From Antennarius striatus (Eukaryota; Chordata; Actinopteri; Lophiiformes; Antennariidae), in NCBI RefSeq assembly GCF_040054535.1, contig NC_090779.1, positions 20,301,001 through 20,365,000 of the forward strand: a stretch of DNA of 64,000 bases. The letters are read 5' to 3'. The translations under genes and the position numbers were made by a program. Of the stretch, positions 57,896-64,000 are shown in pieces. The first letter of the stretch is position 1; each line of letters opens with the position of its first letter. The notes under the pieces are model-generated. The model saw nothing but the letters and a program-made list of their open reading frames with translations, was not told where the DNA came from and did no database searches.

Positions 57896-60800
57896 CCAAT
57901 AAAAATAACCTATGCATGCAACCATAAAGAAAGCGTGAGGCAAACTGTTAGCATTCATTATGTCCATGTGCATATTTTAAGAATTTATAAATTCCCTTTT
58001 ATCTAACATTGCCTTTGAATGTAGTCATTGTTCACTGGTGTAGTGCCTGATCAGACCAGAACTGGGGAAATACATGGAGGTCGAACCAATTGGATTTTCC
58101 ACGGCCATCGGCAGTCCAAAAAAATCTAATTAAGCTTGAGACATCTAATGTTAAACTCCTCAGGATTACCCTCGCCATGCACCCGAAACCCAACCCTGGG
58201 AGAGAGTGATAACTAGAATCCCATAATCTGAATCATGGGCTGACTGGAGGGGGTGAAGATAGTTTGTCAGGTTCACGTTCAGTACTATGTCAGTCATGTC
58301 ATCTTGGAAGCACTGAAACCTATCAGCTAAATCATGTCCAAATGAAACGATGCAGTTTGACACCCGCGATGTGGACTACTGTCATGTTCATCACTCAACC
58401 AGGAAGTTGTACATACACAGATATCTATCATTATGTCCTGAAAACACAGTAATGTAGTTGTTTTTGGGAGATAATGATAGATTTCATGCAGGGTTTTATC
58501 CAAATTTATCCCAGCTCCCAAGACTTTGAAGTCAAATTAGAAGTGTGGCTGTATGGCTGGAAATGACAGAGAGAGCAGAACGCATAGACTGAACAAGCAT
58601 TTAACCTCCCCTTGCCTCCCAATTCTCAAATACACCATTTGAGACAAAACACAACCCTGCAATCTTTCCTTTTGTCCCAAACTTTAGGATGTGGGTTGAA
58701 TGTAAGCTCTGAAGTTTAGTGTTCGCTTTTCATTGACACTTTTGTTTGAGTATAAACTGAGAGAAAGTACACGTTTACAATGGTAATTACTATTTTATCA
58801 ACCCTTGAGAGGGTCCATTTGTGTAGAGAAAAACTCACAACAGGAGACCACTATTGATCAGGTGTTTGCCCAAAGGAAGTAGACATGAAGGGAGTAAGAG
58901 GTGTGTGGAGAGGGTGAGGGGTCAGGTTGGGGTGAGAGACAGGGAAGAGGCAGTTACCAGGACATGCTCTCTCTCACCAGGATGTAGTAAATGCCAAAAT
59001 ATGGCTCTTTTGTTTTGATTCTGCAATCAATGTACCTGCTGGAGGCCTAAGGATATGTCTTCTCCCCATTTGTCGTTTCCCGTCACCGACCTGCACCGTA
59101 TGAATGCGGATTCTAATGCTGACATTATGCAAGTATCTTTACTTGTACATTACTGTAATTTACTTTGTGTTGCACCTCAAACGTTAAAAAGTCTCTTGTC
59201 TGTTCGTCTTTCCTCCTCACGGGATTTGATTGCTGGTTGTTTTTCCAAGTCTAGCATCAAAATGAAGCCAGAGAGAGAGAGCTGAATATACTCGCTGGGG
59301 CTCAAAATGAAAGCCCCCAAATTTGTTCCACTAGCTCTGTTTATCTAAGCTGTGATTCAGCTGAAATGGGATTTTGGATCGGAATTTCAAGTGGAAGTGG
59401 TGTTGGCAGGAGTGGTAGTGCGACGTCCTTAACAGCCCTGTTGCATTTATTTCTTCCAAATCGCTGGTCTGAAATTTAAAGAATGAAAAGAGGGGTCTTG
59501 AATGAAACACTGCATTCTTCTAATGCACCACTATGACAGAGGTCCATATTTACCCACAATGTGTTGTGAAACCATCAGTTTCTTATCCCTGTGACTAGTA
59601 TTGTGTTAAATTGAAGCATAATGAAGTAGGTGGCCAAAGAGAAACCGCCCGTGACAGCTCGTCATAGCACTCCAGTTTGATTGACAGAGCACTCCTTTTT
59701 TTCACATCAGACATGGTGAAATGGTATAAAAGTGTCTCTTTTACATAACATTGGACAATGGCATGCCTAACCTCCTTCATTCATCACTGAGCTTCTGTGA
59801 TTTAAAACTGGTGCAACCTTGAAAATATCTGTGCTTTGTAATGCTAAAATGATCAGAATCTGAGGCATGTGCTTGATATGTTAATAGAGCAAGAAAGACG
59901 ATGGAGTCTCATTTCAAATATAGAGTGTTTGGGAGTGTTTGCCAGAATTGGCCTCTTGAAATAGACACAGTTTTTGTGGGCAAGGCTTTATTCCACCAGT
60001 TTTGTCTCTCATGATATCACTGAACAAAGTTCATTAAAAGTCACCATACATGGGTAGATATTTGCTCAGCTCCAGGCATGGATCCCTATGATTAGCCTAT
60101 CAATTTTCTCCATAGATAAGGAACTGTGAGGATAGATAACATCTAATTAAACCCTATGCCCTAATTTAAATTGCTTTTGTAACGCAGTTATCCTCAGCTT
60201 CCTTCACCTCATGTTATACTCAGGAATAAACTTTTTTAGAGAGATAAATGGAGGGAAATATCCCACAGAGTAGCACCCTGTGCCAAATGATTTATTATAG
60301 TGTTGGTAGATGTGCCATAAATGAACAGTTTTGTGACATTGACCTGTTTTCCTACATGGACTCACACGGTTTCAGCTCTTAGCTGTGCAGAGTGCAGCTT
60401 TAAATGTTTAATGGAGAGTCAGGATGAGGGGTTCCGTCTGCAGTATCTCGTTCCCACCTGGCCAACCTCCAGCGTTCACTGCAGCATTCTGAACCCTTAT
60501 GCTGTTGCATTAGACCCTGATAAAAAGCCTAACCTGAGACTTTTTTGTACACTGAAGTTATGCACTGCATTAACTGGCTTATACAGCACAAGTTTCTGTT
60601 CTCAATCTTGGCCAGACTCTAATGTTTCTTTGCCACTTGACTTTTATGCATATGTGTGTCATTTTCTGGTCTGGCCGTCTTCTTCACAACCTCAATGTCA
60701 GTGGAGTGTGCAGGTCATTTGACCACCACCCACCAGCTTGTGTCACGGTCAAAACCTCAGCGGCAAAGAAGCCCTGGCAGTCGTTCAATGGCTCTTTCAT

Positions 60801-62254
60801 TGCCACTTGGTGACAATGCATTTTTTCCATGCCATAAAGCAGATGCTGTATAATAGCTGCACAATACTGGTCCCATCTGAGACTGTTTACCATGAGAAAA
60901 GCACACTGGGATCAGGATGCCTACCACTGTGTAGGGCTTTTTGACTTGCCACTCTATAACTAGCACATACTGGAAGGAAAAGGCGCAAGCAGCATTAAAT
61001 AGCATTGTGATCATGCATAGAAAGCGGAAATGCAGTTCGATGTGCTAATCCAAACTATTCTTCTAAGGCCAGGACTTTTTATATTTAGAAAGTAGAGATT
61101 AATGTGACAACAAATGAGTTTGTCAGCATTTACACCTCAACAGATTAATAGGCAGGGAACTTGTGTTTTGAGTGCTCGTTCAGTTAAAAAAACATTATAT
61201 AAGAAATATATAATTTATAATATATAATAATGTATACATAAATGTATATATAATATTTTGATAAACTGAAATTTTTTTGTGAATTTCTTATACTAGTAAT
61301 GTTTCTGCTGCAGCTTGTTATGGCTTTGACAGGTGTCCTCTGTATGACGAAATGGATCTTTTCAGATCTCATCATCTGATAGTCAACAAATCAAGAACTC
61401 AGAAGCGAAAACAGTTTGACTATAAAGCCTAGCCAGTAGAGATGAAAAGCCAAACCACTAAATAATCATCTCCTTTTGTGTGTCTAGAACCTGTCTCTTC
61501 TTGTCTCTGTGTTTGTTGTTGCTGAGGTGAAGAGGCTTCCCTTGTTCCAAGTTGTTTGCTCTCAGGGCCGGTTGTATTATGATGCTGCCCTTAAAAAACA
61601 GCTTACACAGTGTTGAACCAGCACAGCTGCTGGACTTCCGGCTTGTCTGTCAGCAACGTTCTTAGTCACTAATTAAGCACTCAAGCTAAGATAGACCTTG
61701 AAAGGCCAGAAGTATCCGGCCAGACAGGCTGGTCGGTCCATCACCATTCAGCCTGACTCCCCACCTCGCATGTTATTTCAGGCCTTGCAAGGACGGAGTG
61801 GAGACAGGCAGCACTCAGACCTTCTCCTAGAAACTAAGGTCCCCTTGCCACCCCCTCCTGCAGCACTCAGACAGCTTATCCTTAGTGTCAAGAGCTTTCT
61901 TTGGTCTCCTGTCCTCAACTGGTCATCAATCAAGTCAAGGGCACACATCTGTCATGAAAGATCCTGGAGAAATAAGAGCATCACCAACCATACAGAAACC
62001 CAAATGGGGACATATTTAACTACATTAAGCCAACTCTAGTCCTTCATCATAAGAAGGATGTCACTCTGGGAAATAAGGAAGTAACCGTGAGTGTATAAGC
62101 TAATCGCAGCGATAATGTAATTTGATTTCTACTTGTGTGGCAGATTGATAACTCAGCATTGGGCGACTGTGGAGCTTTTTAGAAAATGAACTCTATCATG
62201 GTTACTCAATGTATGGAGCAGAGATAGCTGCTTGGCAGAAAAGTCTGCCTATGA

Positions 62255-62320
62255 TTTGGTTGGTCCACCCCTTCAGTCCAGGACCTCAACAGTTGTTGGA
62301 TGAATTATAGTAGTCCCCAG
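62255..62320 (-). mobile_element. LINE 3'-tail fragment (L2/Maui-like)
   Basis: TTGGTTGGTCCACCCCTTCA, GTCCAGGACCTCAACAG and TTGTTGGATGAATTATAG read, in reverse complement, as part of the same tail as at 3211-3300 and 14700-14860. Confidence 0.45.
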
Positions 62321-62479
62321 TTAATGAACACTTTTGACTTTGATTATTATTCTACTGTTGCGAAATTGGAATGTGTGCTTTATTATAAAGTATAATTTGT
62401 CCACTACAGTTTTTATTACCTGCAAAAAATAAAGAATAATTAATTCTCTGTTCTATCTAACTCTGCCTGTGTAACACAG

Positions 62480-62870
62480 CAATTTCCTCCCTGAAGGAGG
62501 GGTTGTTTTTTTTAACGTTTACGTGTTTGTCTGGTTTTAGAAGGATTAAACAAAAACTACACCAGATTTTCATGAACCTTGGTGGGAGTGTTGGGGATAT
62601 TGTCAGGGAAACAGACATTAAATGGAGCAGATCTGTATTTTTTCATTTTTATTGATACCTGATTGATTTTGATGAACCTTTGTGGTCGGGATGGGAATGT
62701 AGCTTGGAAGAACCCGTTAAACTGAGTGAGTCAGATTCATGACTTTGTTGACATTTGTTTTGTCAATTAAACTTAAAGTATTTGACATATCAGGGAGGCT
62801 GTTGGAAATATCGTTGAAAGCCATCATACTTTGCATTGGATACAGATCCATGCTTTTTGAAAATCTGGAT
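62480..62870 (+). mobile_element. Candidate old interspersed repeat
   Basis: CACCAGATTTTCATGAACCT, TGGTGGGAGTGTTGGGG and AGCTTGGAAGAACCCGTTAA resemble words of a widespread fish repeat (GATTTTGATGAAACTTGGTGG...AAGAACCCATTAAA). The first word recurs in diverged form at about 62670 (TGATTTTGATGAACCTTTGT). Class not known. Confidence 0.35.
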
Positions 62871-64000
62871 TAGGGTTTAATTTACTTGAAAGGGACTGTT
62901 GAGCCTTGTAGGTGGTCTGACCTCTACGGGGTCTCCTTCTAATTTATTATTAAATCCTGTAAAATTCATGATATTTTCTTCACCATCAGCTGTACTTTGT
63001 GTTCCTGCTAATTAGAAGATATCGAATAGCTTAAAACACTGCTGTGTACAAATCTTACATAGTCTTTTATACTTTTGCAAAAATATGCAAAATAGCAAAA
63101 ATAAATTAGAAAGTGATTGAGTGATTCCTTACCTGCGTTCAACATTTTAGTTCATTTTTTAAGCATAAAAATCATTCTATTCTACACATACCATCTTAAG
63201 AGTAAATTTGCTATTCACCTCACCAATGTGTCGATAAAATTTATCTGGTGAGGATGAGTAAAGTCGACAGCTTGCAATCAATTTATTCAGCTCACGATAG
63301 ATCCCCTCCAGCCACTTTTTGAATTACAAAATATGATCTACTCATCAAAATGAACACGCTGTCACTGTTGGTGTTGTGCCCTTGTCTACGTTGTCATCTA
63401 AGTTATTTCAGCAGTGAGCATCAGTGCCATCTTTTGTATCCCTTCTTCCAAGAATGCAAGGATTTCTTGTCACAACTGCAGATATGTTAGTTTTGCTTAT
63501 CAGAAATAACGCAGTGACACAGAGGGAATGCAGAACACAGAGACTAACAAAGGCAAGTTGCATGAAATCCCTCTAGGTTTTGAATAACCGAGCGCATAGA
63601 ACAGATTCCAGAGACATATCACTGAGAAAAACACAGACCAAATGGCAGTAAATGAGGCTGTTGTCTCCAGAAAATCAAGTAGTTTTTTTTTTTTTTTTGT
63701 ACAGCTTCTTCTTATTGTTGGAGCCAGTTTCTCTGACATCGTGCATTCAGGCAGAGCTTGTCTGTCAGCTTCGTTTTGTTGCTAATTTATTCATTCAAGC
63801 AGTGGCAGCCACATTCAAAGACAATGGCACAGAAGCTCTGAGCTGAATTAACCTCAATAATTATGCATATTTGGGGAAAGAAAAGCTCAATTGTTAGACA
63901 CTCCTCAAATTCCTACCCCCCTCCTGTGCTTGACATCCAAGTGAATAAATTACTTGAAAAAATTTAAACTTGGACCCACTTGGAATAACTTAAGACTTAG

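Larger units (their letters stand above)
50438..64000. other. Exon-free region, possibly a first intron
   Basis: No protein-coding exon, RNA gene or intact transposon recognised. It contains a TGG-rich stretch (about 51134-51163), a TA microsatellite (53443-53486), C and G homopolymers (55459-55472 and 55645-55659), a tetranucleotide repeat (57684-57778) and repeat fragments near 53770, 57780, 62260 and 62480-62870. Open frames of 60-130 codons are scattered and unsupported. Confidence 0.5.

Noticed and set aside
60321-60722. 133-codon open frame in the right-hand exon-free region
   Set aside because: No family motif, no flanking acceptor or donor matching its phase, and several overlapping frames of similar length nearby, as expected by chance.

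Overview
This 64 kb window is nuclear DNA from a ray-finned fish, most likely a spiny-rayed teleost. The evidence is: vertebrate-type intron-exon genes with GT/AG splice sites throughout, compact introns, very long CA/TG microsatellites, and scattered repeat fragments of kinds common in teleost genomes. Nothing prokaryotic, viral, plasmid or CRISPR-like is present. All gene calls rest on exon-by-exon translation with matching splice phases and on family features recalled from general knowledge; no database search was run.

Layout. (1) About 1-11890, plus strand: caldesmon (cald1), missing its first coding exon or exons, which lie left of the window. The visible exons join in phase into about 750 codons. 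(2) About 12290-16040, plus strand: a cardiac-like troponin T gene, 255 residues. It follows cald1 after only about 420 bp, of which about 145 bp is a pure TG repeat. (3) About 24500-16300, minus strand: dnm1l (Drp1), the dynamin-family GTPase of mitochondrial and peroxisomal fission, complete in 19 constitutive coding exons (718 residues), plus one candidate 30-bp cassette exon. It converges on troponin T with about 290 bp between the two poly(A) signals. (4) About 28560-25780, minus strand: dnajb9 (ERdj4), an ER J-protein, complete in two coding exons (216 residues). (5) About 29270-45270 and beyond, plus strand: pnpla8 (calcium-independent phospholipase A2-gamma), complete in nine coding exons (843 residues), divergent from dnajb9. 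(6) 45270-64000: no protein-coding exon recognised. A GC-rich segment at about 50160-50437 ends in a good splice donor. It looks like the 5' untranslated first exon of a plus-strand gene whose body lies right of the window; nrcam is the likely candidate because it follows PNPLA8 in the same orientation in human.

How the genes relate. cald1 and troponin T both regulate tropomyosin-actin thin filaments, and the two families share weak tropomyosin-binding similarity, so their head-to-tail neighbourhood is noteworthy. dnajb9 and pnpla8 keep the neighbourhood known from human chromosome 7. dnm1l and pnpla8 both act on mitochondria and peroxisomes, but nothing in the sequence indicates co-regulation.

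I found no new biological system. The observations most worth checking are: a possible fish cassette exon in the dnm1l GTPase domain at exactly the point where mammals carry an alternative exon; a pnpla8 C terminus ending SKF where the mammalian protein has the peroxisomal signal SKL; an unusual troponin T with a changed C terminus and central linker; and a long TG tract next to the troponin T promoter.
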